60,705 nucleotides of DNA, taken from positions 1-60,705 of the IMG/VR virus record IMGVR_UViG_3300024999_000109. One strand, 5' to 3'. The notes beneath the pieces were generated by a model. The model was not told the DNA's origin. It saw nothing but the letters and a program-made list of their open reading frames with translations, and ran no database searches. Made by a program: the position numbers and the translations under genes. This document shows positions 51,701-58,000 of this stretch, one piece after another. The stretch's first letter is position 1; every line of letters begins with the position of its first letter. The DNA comes from a virus.

Positions 51701-53166
51701 CTTACCCGCTTATGGGCGCAAGGTTCGGTTTCGCAAAGTCTGCAAGAGCTTTGACAAGGGCAGCAAGGGATTACACAAGGGGTGATCTTTCATGGGAATC
51801 CGGCATGTCTCTTGAGAAAGCGAAATTCCTGAACGAACAAGAGCGGAAGATGTTCGCAGAGCTTATCAAAGACGGCACGATTGACGTTTCCCAAGCCCAC
51901 GACCTGGCGGCAGCAGCGGCGACTGACTATCTATCCCTTGCAGAGAAGGGCGGGAACCTCCATAAATACGCCAAGGTGATGAAACTGGTGTCGGCCCCGT
52001 TCCACTATGCTGAAGTGGCAAACAGGCAGATCACGGCTCTTGCAGCTTATAGAGTGGCGGTTGTCGAAGTCGGGCACGATGCAGCGGTTGACCTTGCCCG
52101 GAAGGTTGTCGAGGAAGGGCATTTTGACTACGGCCAAGAAAATCGGGCCAGGGTGATGCAGGGCAATGTCGCCAGGGTAGCACTGCTGTTCAAGCAGTAC
52201 GCCCAGAACATGAGTTATCGCCTTGTCCGTGACTTCGTGGTGGCACTCAAGAAAAGCGATGTAACCCCGGCAGAGAAACGACAGGCCAAACTGCAATTTG
52301 CCGGGATTCTCGGCGGGCATTTCATGGTTGCCGGCACTCTCGGTCTGCCTGTTGTCGGGATGCTTGGAACAGCTTTAAATATGATGGTCGGCGCTCTTGG
52401 CGATGATGATGAGCCGTGGGACTGGAAAGCAGAGTTTCGGAATTGGCTGGCTGACCGAGTAGGACTGAAGGGCGGCGAGATGATAGCGCATGGCCCGACG
52501 CGTGGCCTTCTCCCGGTTGATGTGGCTGGTCGGCTTTCCCTTGCCGACCTGTGGTGGAGAGGTGACGACCGAGATTTGGAAGGGCGTGAACTGTTCAACC
52601 ATTACATGATGAATATTGCTGGTCCGACAGCCTCAAACGCGGCATCTGTCTTCATGGGTATGGCCTCGATTGCAGACGGTGATATCTGGAAAGGCGTGGA
52701 AATGATGGTCCCGAAATTCGTCAAGGATGTCGCCAAGTCGATTCGGTACGCGAATGAAGGTGTTACCAATAGACAGCAGGACGTTCTGCTTGGCGACCTT
52801 GAGGCAATGGAATTGACCGGGCAGCTTCTCGGGTTCACCCCGGCGCGTGTCGCTGAGATGTATGAAGGGAAGTCGGCAGTCAAGAAGATCGAATATGGCC
52901 TACAGAACAGGCGGACGAGATTGAAGAACAGGTATCTCAGGGCCAAGGAGTCTGGCGACCGTAAAAAGATGGCCGAAGCATGGAAACCTATTCAGAGATG
53001 GAACTCAGCACACGCTGATGTCAAGGCCCTGCGGATAACCAAGAAGGATCTGGATCGGACTGAAAAAACAAGGCAGAGATATCGCAAAGGCACCAAGAAA
53101 GGTATATGGGTTCCAAAGACCAGGGAGTACCTGCGGGATGAGGGACGGTTCGCCAACGTAGAGTAG
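42766..53166 (+). CDS. Giant polyvalent virion protein, DarB-like
   Basis: This encodes 3466 residues, by far the largest gene. Domains seen: Gly-zipper membrane segments (about 80-330); long low-complexity linkers (about 370-720); a ParB/DdrB-like nuclease domain (about 1185-1350, QPRNRENAAYKLQVAKIS, VESGNGRTIAIKQA); a JAB/RadC-like metalloprotease domain with HNHP at 1886; HELGAH at 2182, a metallopeptidase-like motif; a HIRAN domain (about 2400-2478, REPENEADSDAIRI); and helical C-terminal regions with a hydrophobic patch (about 2950-2990) and a second one near 3190. Such polyvalent proteins of P1 DarB type are packed in the head and ejected to protect phage DNA from restriction. Small ORFs nest in its linkers. 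Confidence 0.9.
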   Translation: MFDFNEVFDSPEYQNATPEAQLEVEALLAENFWTELTSDPSWVEKTPEEQKEYRKAFDQRFRPGLEVRLKLEGDGRSTLDVAKDTGIALTKGVVNAGAGVVGIADIATGGRVGKFMNDKTGYDPKATNQFLDEKYSEEQQLANQNVEQAEGFGGKVKALAQNPSAAGILTLESVPSMVGGAGIGQGIRKVAGAGGILAAGAGEGAISAGSMAEQIRQENPDELLTPGQAAMSAGSGVLTGALGVVGGRLAQKMGFTDIDSYLVTVGDEAVKATGAKGVVNRIIGGGITEGAFEEMPQSMQEQVWQNAATGKPLMQGVPEAGGEGAVLGGIMGAGANLLPSKPTPKDIIDAPDIDTAIDTFTESVKSIDTKIAGIDERVKGSPVDFGILSSPVDPITGQAIIQGKTDDTIRAAGNNLVQEGPAQGSVGIEGVPEGGGGSERQVNTDAGVSNPRTEGGIESSARRDYQIQNGTTATAGDAGGVLGKGNALEVPEYTESAINDALYDFSDQAQDEQDQADARKRKNDFVNMRDEDQAITELNRRNQPEVEPDPQLSAPIQKTTPLSRIKKDYGVDVYNEVKAARGNGEAISVEEAINRVVKKQGGDVFADTQGEQNGDTRPNDSAVVRRSEESGAAAGLGNTEGGADQEAGIRGGTAEVQPVEAGPQNPPQIPQSAQYLGKSLGEHLYKDTDGTLYRSEEAPAEKAAVAPQQIETSQVVSQNSEDMSRKITSAAKDEQNFSKKRKFSAAGGPDVESLSEKGKSNAASIAMEWQGYDPTHSDRLLALESFSSSVGDGFVPTIGKDQGLTNKQSASLLAITGVISDKKISDKIMSLVYAGEIDEANKLRKEHSIIYDARGDGDFSPKYTIGDKGRKLIQSLQSVEAEISAARRRPQELNNTPSASVPDTRTEGVTSIPATADTYEESQANLESVRPSIQSGKDIKTAPNVVLMNVRTKKGENPTKISAPHNGTEEDALRVAKALRLYAAEEYDASMQQSETFGTDDKGSPQYAFTQGQGVTEVVRLDDSGKSAPSDKSATPIKQAWQMNRAEFRESVNTPKVAAIKKAISAGQRISVNTQLKSIPLSKPDHIRIAKDGGVAVPQGAKWVSLADDQVDLLATQAGMEVPGFNEKTYHREEVKKAREEGKPVPEEVLSEYPDLFETEEDNIITGATGTAETESGREISFQWVIAESDDVIASNDKDTMEVNPDYPAELQPRNRENAAYKLQVAKISNNLKPARLGSSQMVGDGAPIVGPDMAVESGNGRTIAIKQAYGSGKANGYKEWIAKHAEEFGLTSDQVNGMASPILVRVRQTEMTTKERVAFASEANESAVTAMSAVEQASVDARKLESLDDFYPSESGEFDNASNRGFIKRFISAIIAASEQNGMYTADGSALSQEGKTRIRNAVFAKAYGADAKVLSRVVESTDNNIRNITNGMLIAAPKIAKMKMDIAAGKLYALDNSEEIARAVEDLASILAEGKTVDNELAQLGLFGDNRTEAHKALLRFLEENKRSGKKIALFLTEYVGNVYAAGNPKQMGMFGEKRAATIQEVIAKAVSTVEESKNVGKQAEIPWNTGTERSDKRPADIQDNDGLDTSSGEGRAKKGQESAQAGVAPEEVGKPGPLPEYAKKAGIATWKQAQRKGVASLISQAKGYADEIVKHNVTMTRGNPESVANKIAEEIIQRTVISGGLDSTLQGLAVQYWQKAKSNGSDPSGDQHYTAIARGIEALRARLKNLGKTKEVGSLNSGSILDISQGKAENKVEGAVFTTQGEGEENVLRQTPGISIFINSSAQTRAESLLASVTHDRVGEFRTKTKRIRTAKEVAEVVGPRIAGEAQENIFVVATTEDGSPLAILQHSYGKKSSAVLEYDSVIGFVHNTEGAERFWVIHNHPVKNPKLSDADKSVSNALFSLTSGTGIEFNGLMAIDVEGNYEYSFSGDDNQTPSGYYLFDKDIPLVRRVLSKYDTENIVNGDNADIAVPEMLEPFGNTNGVLMFDNQGGPLGFVSLSEDETLQLRSGRKGTGASKILSAIEASNATFYAVSTHSPANTLANGNITSFLTLHGGNVFRNYRDGQKIPLTSGDIGSGSTFFSREAGGVFTQAEVEKELSAHLGANGMQNLLATGTVRILNTQDQARKIIDRLKTRNVKHSIRYSKNGAIQGFTTASKVYLVRDGIAKGKSFAVLKHELGAHLGQATLNNAEFQALLKSIEARKDEQSKTGDAIRAAMARVPKSTNPEHYWEEVLAYAVEQSPEVGIGRRFIALIKRMLVKLGISPKIFTAADLAALAEAAVRRETRSVENEKQRDTKRTAEKTNSGNSRLLRASISPDGEAGRDNARGMRRDVEGIEGVAPEEVRGLSDDEPMFSVQAAEAYDTDMQESAEEEPNAPIIADAAGTFSTGTYDDPAMIAQIKPGVQVELIREPENEADSDAIRIELNGKKVGYVSKIKSPQLTDLMDDRVDLTAKIRTVANPERPVFTIEIAKPEGMTDMQERSWADARDIIGRHKDGWSFKRIAEKAEVDPEEDYTDDIEAAAREVLEKSKPEKNWVKKIVKFVSGLKHDKLNHLFSVLTLQQLDDIYGRDFTPVKDFRKAAKGISAMTNELLQEADRLHQKWSSLNPKVAADMADVMFKATTLGFDPDVDTDIQTLKDTLEEKRVALKAARQAKLTGEQKAKIVRKLIKEVGAAKKDLAGAEDLIPAFNALPEEAKEVYREVRKIYQDRFGLLQEVLIEQIEKSGIGKGKRSTIAALKLEFDKQMKSGPYFPLSRFGDHIVIAKKLDSEGNEVDRMVKAFERFANAEEFSVGMRAKGFDVTLRRAKDYKPGQQPPHEFASEVLKIVNSADMDSQERRQIMDEINQAMIKVLPDLSYRKHFAHRKGVKGYSQDAQRAFASHMLHSAKHIAKVKYGTDLNTAIKAMENSKFAHDEKSAAVEGALRNELVKRFEFIMNANVHPAAQILTSLGFAWNIGPSLASAVVNLTQTPLVAYPLMGARFGFAKSARALTRAARDYTRGDLSWESGMSLEKAKFLNEQERKMFAELIKDGTIDVSQAHDLAAAAATDYLSLAEKGGNLHKYAKVMKLVSAPFHYAEVANRQITALAAYRVAVVEVGHDAAVDLARKVVEEGHFDYGQENRARVMQGNVARVALLFKQYAQNMSYRLVRDFVVALKKSDVTPAEKRQAKLQFAGILGGHFMVAGTLGLPVVGMLGTALNMMVGALGDDDEPWDWKAEFRNWLADRVGLKGGEMIAHGPTRGLLPVDVAGRLSLADLWWRGDDRDLEGRELFNHYMMNIAGPTASNAASVFMGMASIADGDIWKGVEMMVPKFVKDVAKSIRYANEGVTNRQQDVLLGDLEAMELTGQLLGFTPARVAEMYEGKSAVKKIEYGLQNRRTRLKNRYLRAKESGDRKKMAEAWKPIQRWNSAHADVKALRITKKDLDRTEKTRQRYRKGTKKGIWVPKTREYLRDEGRFANVE
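43982..44260 (+). CDS. Nested ORF 1 in the giant gene, +1 frame
   Basis: This encodes 92 residues from an ATG with AGGGG nine bases upstream. It reads as a normal helical protein (LASRVCQRVAAEVNARSIQMQ, VIRELREELKAARGEII), whereas the giant frame over the same DNA is a Gly/Asn/Ser-rich linker. It looks like an ordinary small gene that the giant frame reads through. Confidence 0.5.
   Translation: MILFGRLEIIWYKKGQLKEVLASRVCQRVAAEVNARSIQMQASVIRELREELKAARGEIIRYKTAPPPQQEMPGEFWEKEMRLKSPNTPNQP
44603..44794 (+). CDS. Nested ORF 2 in the giant gene, +1 frame
   Basis: This encodes 63 residues with an AGGGAG site. METLDQTIARLFGEAKKAEQ and the following charged helix have natural protein composition, unlike the Gly/Ala/Glu-rich linker in the giant frame. 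It ends in a PP-rich tail. Confidence 0.5.
   Translation: METLDQTIARLFGEAKKAEQQRDWEIQREVLIKRQEYAAALRKYSQLKQGHKIPPKSPNQPNI
47447..47611 (+). CDS. Nested ORF 3 in the giant gene, +1 frame
   Basis: This encodes 54 residues with a GGAGGAAAG site. YPGIQALNEATKDPLISRIM followed by a basic PRKVKNPLRPGLRRKK tail looks like a small phage protein. It lies in the linker just after the ParB-like region. Confidence 0.5.
   Translation: MSENKQKYPGIQALNEATKDPLISRIMMDSIRAAEKGEPRKVKNPLRPGLRRKK
48083..48286 (+). CDS. Possible nested ORF 5 or relic, +1 frame
   Basis: A strong GGAGAAGGAGAAG site precedes an ATG (MYCGKLPEYPSS...). Only the first 20-30 residues look protein-like; the rest shadows the JAB domain frame. 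It may be the remaining front of a former small gene. Confidence 0.25.
   Translation: MYCGKLPEYPSSSILQPKPGQKVSLHPSLTTGSGSLEQRPSGSGRQKKSLKSSAQELLAKLKRIFSS
49652..49825 (+). CDS. Nested ORF 4 in the giant gene, +1 frame
   Basis: This encodes 57 residues. IPAIHGYCVHPYLQMVRRGE and MLKELREWHRKKYG form a convincing helical protein; the giant frame here is a charged linker between the HELGAH and HIRAN regions. The ribosome site (AAGGTCGG) is modest. Confidence 0.5.
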   Translation: MRNREIRKEQQRKQIPAIHGYCVHPYLQMVRRGEITPEECGEMLKELREWHRKKYGV

Positions 53167-53218
53167 ATCGTCTCCCTGACATAGCGATGTGCCGCATTTT
53201 GGTTGTTTATTTTTGTAA

Positions 53219-53274
53219 AATACTGTAGTTTTGTGATAGCATAATTGTAGTTCAGAGACCAGAGCGCCCCTAAC
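53219..53274 (+). promoter_or_regulatory. Late control element, copy 2
   Basis: AATACTGTA (53219-53227), a CATAAT -10-like block, TTGTAGTT (53245-53252) and CCCCTAAC (53267-53274), then a terminator 18 bases on, as in copy 1. It lies in the gap between the giant gene and the fiber/lysis arm. Confidence 0.6.
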
Positions 53275-53284
53275 AAGAGCGACA

Positions 53285-53332
53285 AAGGCTCGGTAGTGAG
53301 GAAATCCCCCTCGTTACCGAGCCTTTTTTTTT
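53285..53332 (+). terminator. Intrinsic terminator before the fiber/lysis arm
   Basis: AAGGCTCGGTA pairs with TACCGAGCCTT, with inner GAGG/CCTC pairing, followed by nine Ts. It ends giant-gene transcription or acts as the regulated terminator of control element 2. Confidence 0.85.
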
Positions 53333-53352
53333 GACCAACAAGGAGACACGGC

Positions 53353-54852
53353 ATGAGACGGACCTTGGCCCCTGTGATTGTATTGATACTGGCCCTCGCG
53401 GTTCACGGTTGTGCAAAGACCGGCACTAGCCCTGATATCTCCCCAGCACCTCTCGGCGCTGTTCGGCCAGTGACGAGTTTCCCTTTAAAAACTGATCCTA
53501 TCGGCGCTGACCACTTCATCTTCTCAGATACCGAAAATTCTGGCCTATTCTCCCGCGTAACCCTCGATAACGTCAAGATTTCCCTTGGCATTGCCCTTGA
53601 TTCATCCGGGTTCAACAAAAACCTTACCACGAACGACGATACCCTTCAGGAGATTGTCGATAAGTTTGACGGGCTGGTATTTGCCGCAGCAATGGGGGCA
53701 GATGACAACTACGTCACGGACGCTGAAAAAACCCTAATTGGTAACACCAGCGGGACGAATACCGGCGACCAGACAACCGTATCCGGGACAGCCGGCGGAT
53801 TGGCAGCACAATACATCGACTGGAATGCCGGTTCTGGCGGGGCAAGCATAGCCAACAAGCCAACCATCCCGACAGCCAGCGACACCGCCTACGACGCAAC
53901 CACATGGGACGCCAGCACCGCAGTGCCGACAAAGAACGCCATCCGCGATGAAATAGAAACATTTCCGACCCTCACCTTCGGCGCCGGCCTGACCGAGACT
54001 GACGGCACGGTAACGGTGACGGCAAATACCTACCAGCCGATTGACGCAGACCTGACCACGGCAGCCGGGGCAGGAGCGGCCGGCAATTCGACGTTTTTCG
54101 GCAAGGACTCTGGCGGAACGGTCGGATTCCATGCGGCTAGCTCTGCACCTACTGTCCAGGCTGCAGACCCGACATCAGCCAGCGCAACAGGATGGTATGC
54201 CGCAACAGGGTCAGGGGATATTTTCTATAAATCTGATGATGGTCTGTTCACTGTTGCAGGTAGTTACGCCGCTGATCCAGCAGTTACCATTTTTTACGAG
54301 AGTTTCGATACCGCCCCAGGCCTAGATAATACCTGGGCATCATTCACCGCAGACCCCGACTATACCACAGCGCCAGCCCCATTGGTGGGGACTCAATCGG
54401 CATCGTTCGACTTCAGTGAGTCTGGCCGGGATGCCGTAACCTGGACCAGCACGTACAACATCGACTATCTCATCAGATTCGATGCAATTGATAATGCTAC
54501 TGACTCCGAACTTTTTAACCTGCGAGACAGCGGGGCAGTAGTGATAGGCAGGCTGTACCTTACGGCCGACGATAAACTCAAGGCCAGACAAGGCGCAACA
54601 ACAGAAACCTCTGTCGGAACAATCTTAGCAAACACGACGTATCATATCTGGCTTGAATATACTCCGGCCACAAGCGGAGATGGAGTGATGGCCGTTTGGC
54701 TCACTGAATACACCGGATCGGAAGTAAAGCCGGGGACGGTGTTTGTCCAGGAATCCGCTGGAGGCTCTACCGCTGTACCGGTTGATTTTGTTCTGATGCA
54801 CACTGTGGAGACTGGCGGCAATATCACAATTGATGAGGTCAAGATATGGTAA
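53353..54852 (+). CDS. Fiber / lectin-like protein with lipoprotein signal
   Basis: This encodes 499 residues with an AAGGAG site. Residues 1-20 are a lipobox signal (VHGC). The middle has tail-fiber features (STAVPTKNAIRDEIE), and residues about 315-499 (FYESFDTAPGLDNTW ... ITIDEVKIW) form a LamG/concanavalin-like jelly roll. It may be a surface-anchored binder or a fiber with an unusual signal. Confidence 0.65.
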   Translation: MRRTLAPVIVLILALAVHGCAKTGTSPDISPAPLGAVRPVTSFPLKTDPIGADHFIFSDTENSGLFSRVTLDNVKISLGIALDSSGFNKNLTTNDDTLQEIVDKFDGLVFAAAMGADDNYVTDAEKTLIGNTSGTNTGDQTTVSGTAGGLAAQYIDWNAGSGGASIANKPTIPTASDTAYDATTWDASTAVPTKNAIRDEIETFPTLTFGAGLTETDGTVTVTANTYQPIDADLTTAAGAGAAGNSTFFGKDSGGTVGFHAASSAPTVQAADPTSASATGWYAATGSGDIFYKSDDGLFTVAGSYAADPAVTIFYESFDTAPGLDNTWASFTADPDYTTAPAPLVGTQSASFDFSESGRDAVTWTSTYNIDYLIRFDAIDNATDSELFNLRDSGAVVIGRLYLTADDKLKARQGATTETSVGTILANTTYHIWLEYTPATSGDGVMAVWLTEYTGSEVKPGTVFVQESAGGSTAVPVDFVLMHTVETGGNITIDEVKIW

Positions 54853-55766
54853 GGATTGCCCTGCTCATATTCGCCCTGCTTACTCCTGTCCAGGCGTTAG
54901 CAGAGGCTTATTCAGACGACTTTGAGTCATACGCGACAAGAGCCGATGTTTCAACTAACTGGTTCGCCCCAGTTAATGCTGCTCTGACGCTGGATGCAAC
55001 AGGGGGGTATGGCGGCTCCCAGGCGATGAAGTTTGATTATGCCGCTGAATCTATATACTTCCTAAAAACCATCAGCTCATGGTCATCACCTGAGATATAC
55101 GTCAAATTCAAACTCAAGGTTACTCCAGGAGCTGTCGGCGGCATCAAATTCTTGAAAATATTCGGGGTTGATGCAGATACGAATTACGCCAACTGGACAT
55201 GGAATTACGGTGATGTCAACGCCAATCAGTCAATGCTCCCCGTCCTCTGTTATGGCGACGGATCAGGATTATCGAACGACACGAATGTCTGTGTTAGGAC
55301 CACCGGTGCGGTTTCCGGCGACACGAACGGAGCAACCATTACCTCGGCCGGCTCGTACATATACGTCGATGATGGCGAGTGGCACGATGTCTACACCTAC
55401 AATAAGTACAACACTGACGGCACCATAGACGGTGTGATGTGGGTGCAGATAGACGGGGTTGATGTGCTTAATGTTGACGGCACAAAGAACCGAAACGATG
55501 CCAATGCGCGGGTCGTGGAAAAGGTATCCTTCGGGGATTACGCAAACGCCTATGCCAACATCACGATGTGGATTGATAATGTGCAGATATCGACAACGGC
55601 AATCGACAGCCCATCGCCTGAATGCGATTTCGATCATCCGTTATTGTGCCTCACCAGTGAAACCTGCTATGCCGTGGCCGGTCTGTATTGGTGCAACGAT
55701 GCCTGTCAGGTCGGGGCGTGTGCTGGCAGAAAATTCAAGGTCAAACAGATAGTTCATCCTGAATAA
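54846..55766 (+). CDS. Secreted lectin-like protein
   Basis: This encodes 306 residues, overlapping the previous gene by seven bases. Signal peptide 1-20 (AEA cleavage), then a concanavalin-like beta sandwich (SDDFESYATRADVS ... ITMWIDNVQIS) like polysaccharide-binding domains, then a Cys-rich tail (about eight Cys) that would form disulfides outside the cytoplasm. Confidence 0.65.
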   Translation: MVRIALLIFALLTPVQALAEAYSDDFESYATRADVSTNWFAPVNAALTLDATGGYGGSQAMKFDYAAESIYFLKTISSWSSPEIYVKFKLKVTPGAVGGIKFLKIFGVDADTNYANWTWNYGDVNANQSMLPVLCYGDGSGLSNDTNVCVRTTGAVSGDTNGATITSAGSYIYVDDGEWHDVYTYNKYNTDGTIDGVMWVQIDGVDVLNVDGTKNRNDANARVVEKVSFGDYANAYANITMWIDNVQISTTAIDSPSPECDFDHPLLCLTSETCYAVAGLYWCNDACQVGACAGRKFKVKQIVHPE

Positions 55767-55776
55767 AGGGGAAATT

Positions 55777-56181
55777 ATGAAAACATTGCTCGCACTCTGT
55801 ACCATCGCTGTACTGGCCGGCTGCACGATCAAAAACGCTGAATACACTTTCAACCAGGGGGCGCCGGACTGTGATCAACCGCAGGCCGTAGCTCGTGGCC
55901 TCTCCGAGACTCCCGGCAATCAGACCGGGGCAGGATCGACAAACAGCGGCGGCGCCGGGAATACAATCATCATCATCGAAGAGACCAACCAGGACTCACA
56001 GTCCGACCTCGATGCAAGCGGGGTGATGGATGCTATGGCCAACAAGGTAAAGAGCATCATTCCCGATTTGCCATCGCTGAACCCCGTTGATAAGGTCACG
56101 CCTCCGGTAGTCGAGGAAGAAATAGCCGAGCCCGAAGCCCTTGAAGACGCGCCGGCCGGCGAAGTGATCGAGGTAGACTGA
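55777..56181 (+). CDS. Lipoprotein
   Basis: This encodes 134 residues. Lipobox LAGC at 13-16 after a clear signal. The mature chain is low complexity (Gly/Ser/Asn then acidic Pro/Glu), so likely extended. Expressed with the exported fiber-like proteins. Confidence 0.7.
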   Translation: MKTLLALCTIAVLAGCTIKNAEYTFNQGAPDCDQPQAVARGLSETPGNQTGAGSTNSGGAGNTIIIIEETNQDSQSDLDASGVMDAMANKVKSIIPDLPSLNPVDKVTPPVVEEEIAEPEALEDAPAGEVIEVD

Positions 56182-56182
56182 T

Positions 56183-56434
56183 ATGGCTGCCGAATGTGTA
56201 GGATGTGGCCGCATGTCAAGCAATGGACTTTTTTGTCTGGAGTGCGAAAACAAGATGGAGGGCGCCGGCGTCAGGCGTAGGCTGAAAAAGACAAAGGCAT
56301 CTCTTCAGAGGCTTGTTGATGCAGTCAACCATTACTGTATAGAACCAACAGGAGAAATCGCATCTATAGCAGCAGCAAGAGGAGAATTCCAGGAAGCTTT
56401 TGATGAAGCTAAGTCTTTACTGAAGGAGGGTTAA
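56183..56434 (+). CDS. Zinc-ribbon/helical small protein
   Basis: This encodes 83 residues. CVGCGRMSSNGLFCLEC is a four-Cys ribbon, followed by two helices. Cytosolic. No known family; it sits between two exported proteins. Confidence 0.65.
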   Translation: MAAECVGCGRMSSNGLFCLECENKMEGAGVRRRLKKTKASLQRLVDAVNHYCIEPTGEIASIAAARGEFQEAFDEAKSLLKEG

Positions 56435-56437
56435 GAA

Positions 56438-57226
56438 ATGATAATCCGCCTGCTCATCATCCTTGCCGTTCTTCTCCTGCCGTTGCACTCCCAAGCCTAC
56501 ACCCTGCAGGAATGCAATGCCGCTTGCGCTCAACTATTCCCGGGTGGTCCTGTTGTCCCTCCTGTAACGCCTCCTATTGTCCCGCCAGCCAGCAAAGTCT
56601 GCACGATGCCGATTACCTTCGAGCGGGCAGCCGACCAGAACGACCAGAGAGCAGCGGTCCTGTTCCGCACCTTGCAGGATAGCCAAGTGACAGCGGTTTC
56701 CGTTAATGGCGAGGTTGCGAGACGAGGACGACCGTACAAGGGTTGCCCCGTTTTTCTTCTGGAGAACGAGGGAGGCCAGTACAAGCGCCCGTTGAAAATC
56801 GTTGCTCAGACCAGCGACGGCCAGACCTGCACGGCTACGAGTGGGTCTAGTGACACGCCTTCGGGTCCGAGCACTCCGACGACAGGGTACAGTAAAAGCA
56901 AGGTGTTTACGAGCTACGGGGAAAGGAACGGCGGGAGGAAGGCTTGGCGAATCTCGGGGAAAGGCCCGTCTTACGGCAGCCAGATCAAATTCGTCTTCGC
57001 CAGTGGAAAAGAATACACAGTAAAGAACACCTCCAAGAATTGCCGTGGGAATAATCCCGATACCTGCGATATACCGTCATCTCAAAATAAAGATGGATTC
57101 GTCTATAAGCCAGGCATAGGTCCGAACGGCGAGGGTGACAAAGACACTGGCACCAGCCACGGCGGCATATATCTTCATGCTGCATACGGCGACAAGAGCA
57201 ATACAGTCACCATGTATTACAACTGA
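56438..57226 (+). CDS. Secreted protein, unknown function
   Basis: This encodes 262 residues with a GGAGG site. Signal peptide 1-20, Pro-rich linker, then two Cys-containing beta regions (CTMPITFERAADQNDQRA; YGERNGGRKAWRISG ... GIYLHAAYGD). It resembles host-surface or extracellular binding proteins but I cannot name the fold. Confidence 0.6.
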   Translation: MIIRLLIILAVLLLPLHSQAYTLQECNAACAQLFPGGPVVPPVTPPIVPPASKVCTMPITFERAADQNDQRAAVLFRTLQDSQVTAVSVNGEVARRGRPYKGCPVFLLENEGGQYKRPLKIVAQTSDGQTCTATSGSSDTPSGPSTPTTGYSKSKVFTSYGERNGGRKAWRISGKGPSYGSQIKFVFASGKEYTVKNTSKNCRGNNPDTCDIPSSQNKDGFVYKPGIGPNGEGDKDTGTSHGGIYLHAAYGDKSNTVTMYYN

Positions 57227-57232
57227 GCGCAA

Positions 57233-57319
57233 ATGACAACCTGCGAAAATTGTGGACACCGATATTACGGCGGATACTGCCCGGTTTGCGGATATCCCAG
57301 CGACGAGGATGATTGTTGA
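57233..57319 (+). CDS. 28-residue zinc-ribbon peptide
   Basis: TCENCGH and YCPVCGY give a minimal four-Cys ribbon. A weak ribosome site; supported mainly by the complete zinc motif. Confidence 0.5.
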   Translation: MTTCENCGHRYYGGYCPVCGYPSDEDDC

Positions 57320-57347
57320 GGCTGACTTATTTCCCTGGGAGGGAGAG

Positions 57348-57542
57348 ATGAGAAGAATCGAGATCGACGACCTTGAGAAAAACATAGTGAGCGGGGATCA
57401 ATACATGAAGCCAACGTGGTGCGAAGACGACAGTCCCGGTTGCTTTATCAACCATCACGGCATCATCATGCCTCGCTGCCATGGTAAATTCAGGTGGCAT
57501 CACGATGGGTTCAAGTGTGACGCTCCGAAGGAATGGAAATGA
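57348..57542 (+). CDS. Small His/Cys protein
   Basis: This encodes 64 residues from an ATG with GGGAGGGAGAG. WCEDDSPGCFINHHGIIMPRCHGKFRWHHDGFKC contains alternating Cys and His that could bind metal. Stop overlaps the nuclease start. Confidence 0.6.
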   Translation: MRRIEIDDLEKNIVSGDQYMKPTWCEDDSPGCFINHHGIIMPRCHGKFRWHHDGFKCDAPKEWK

Positions 57543-58000
57543 AATTACTTGTCTTTTTTGCAACCATCCTTCTCGCAACCTCAGCCCATTCCGAACTGGC
57601 AACTGTGACGCGGGTAATCGACGGTGACACAATCGAGGTCACACTTTCCGGAAAAACGGAATCAATCCGGTTGTACGGAATCGACGCACCGGAGAAGAAA
57701 CAAGCCTTCGGCCTCGCCGCCAAGGATTTCGTTGAGGTGATGGTCGGCGGCAAGATGGTTGACATACTGCTGGTCGGCGGCAAGGACCGTTATGAGCGCC
57801 CGGTGGCAATCGTCATGTACGGCACACAGAACCTGCAGGAACAATTGATTTTGGCCGGTTACGCATGGGTCTACCCTCAGTATTGCCGGAAATCGTTCTG
57901 TACGGCCTGGTCTACCCTGCAAGGCATCAGCGCCGGCAACCGGGTCGGCCTGTGGGCACAGCCTGCGCCAGTGCGCCCTTGGGAGTGGAGGCGGCAATGA
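57539..58000 (+). CDS. Secreted staphylococcal-nuclease-like thermonuclease
   Basis: This encodes 153 residues from an ATGA overlap. Signal peptide 1-16 (SAHS) then the SNase fold: TRVIDGDTIEV (catalytic Asp and calcium site), IRLYGIDAPEKKQAFG (catalytic Arg) and KDRYERPVA (catalytic Glu/Arg region), ending in a Pro/Trp tail. Export to the periplasm would let it degrade incoming or released DNA, for example from competing phages. Confidence 0.85.
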   Translation: MKLLVFFATILLATSAHSELATVTRVIDGDTIEVTLSGKTESIRLYGIDAPEKKQAFGLAAKDFVEVMVGGKMVDILLVGGKDRYERPVAIVMYGTQNLQEQLILAGYAWVYPQYCRKSFCTAWSTLQGISAGNRVGLWAQPAPVRPWEWRRQ

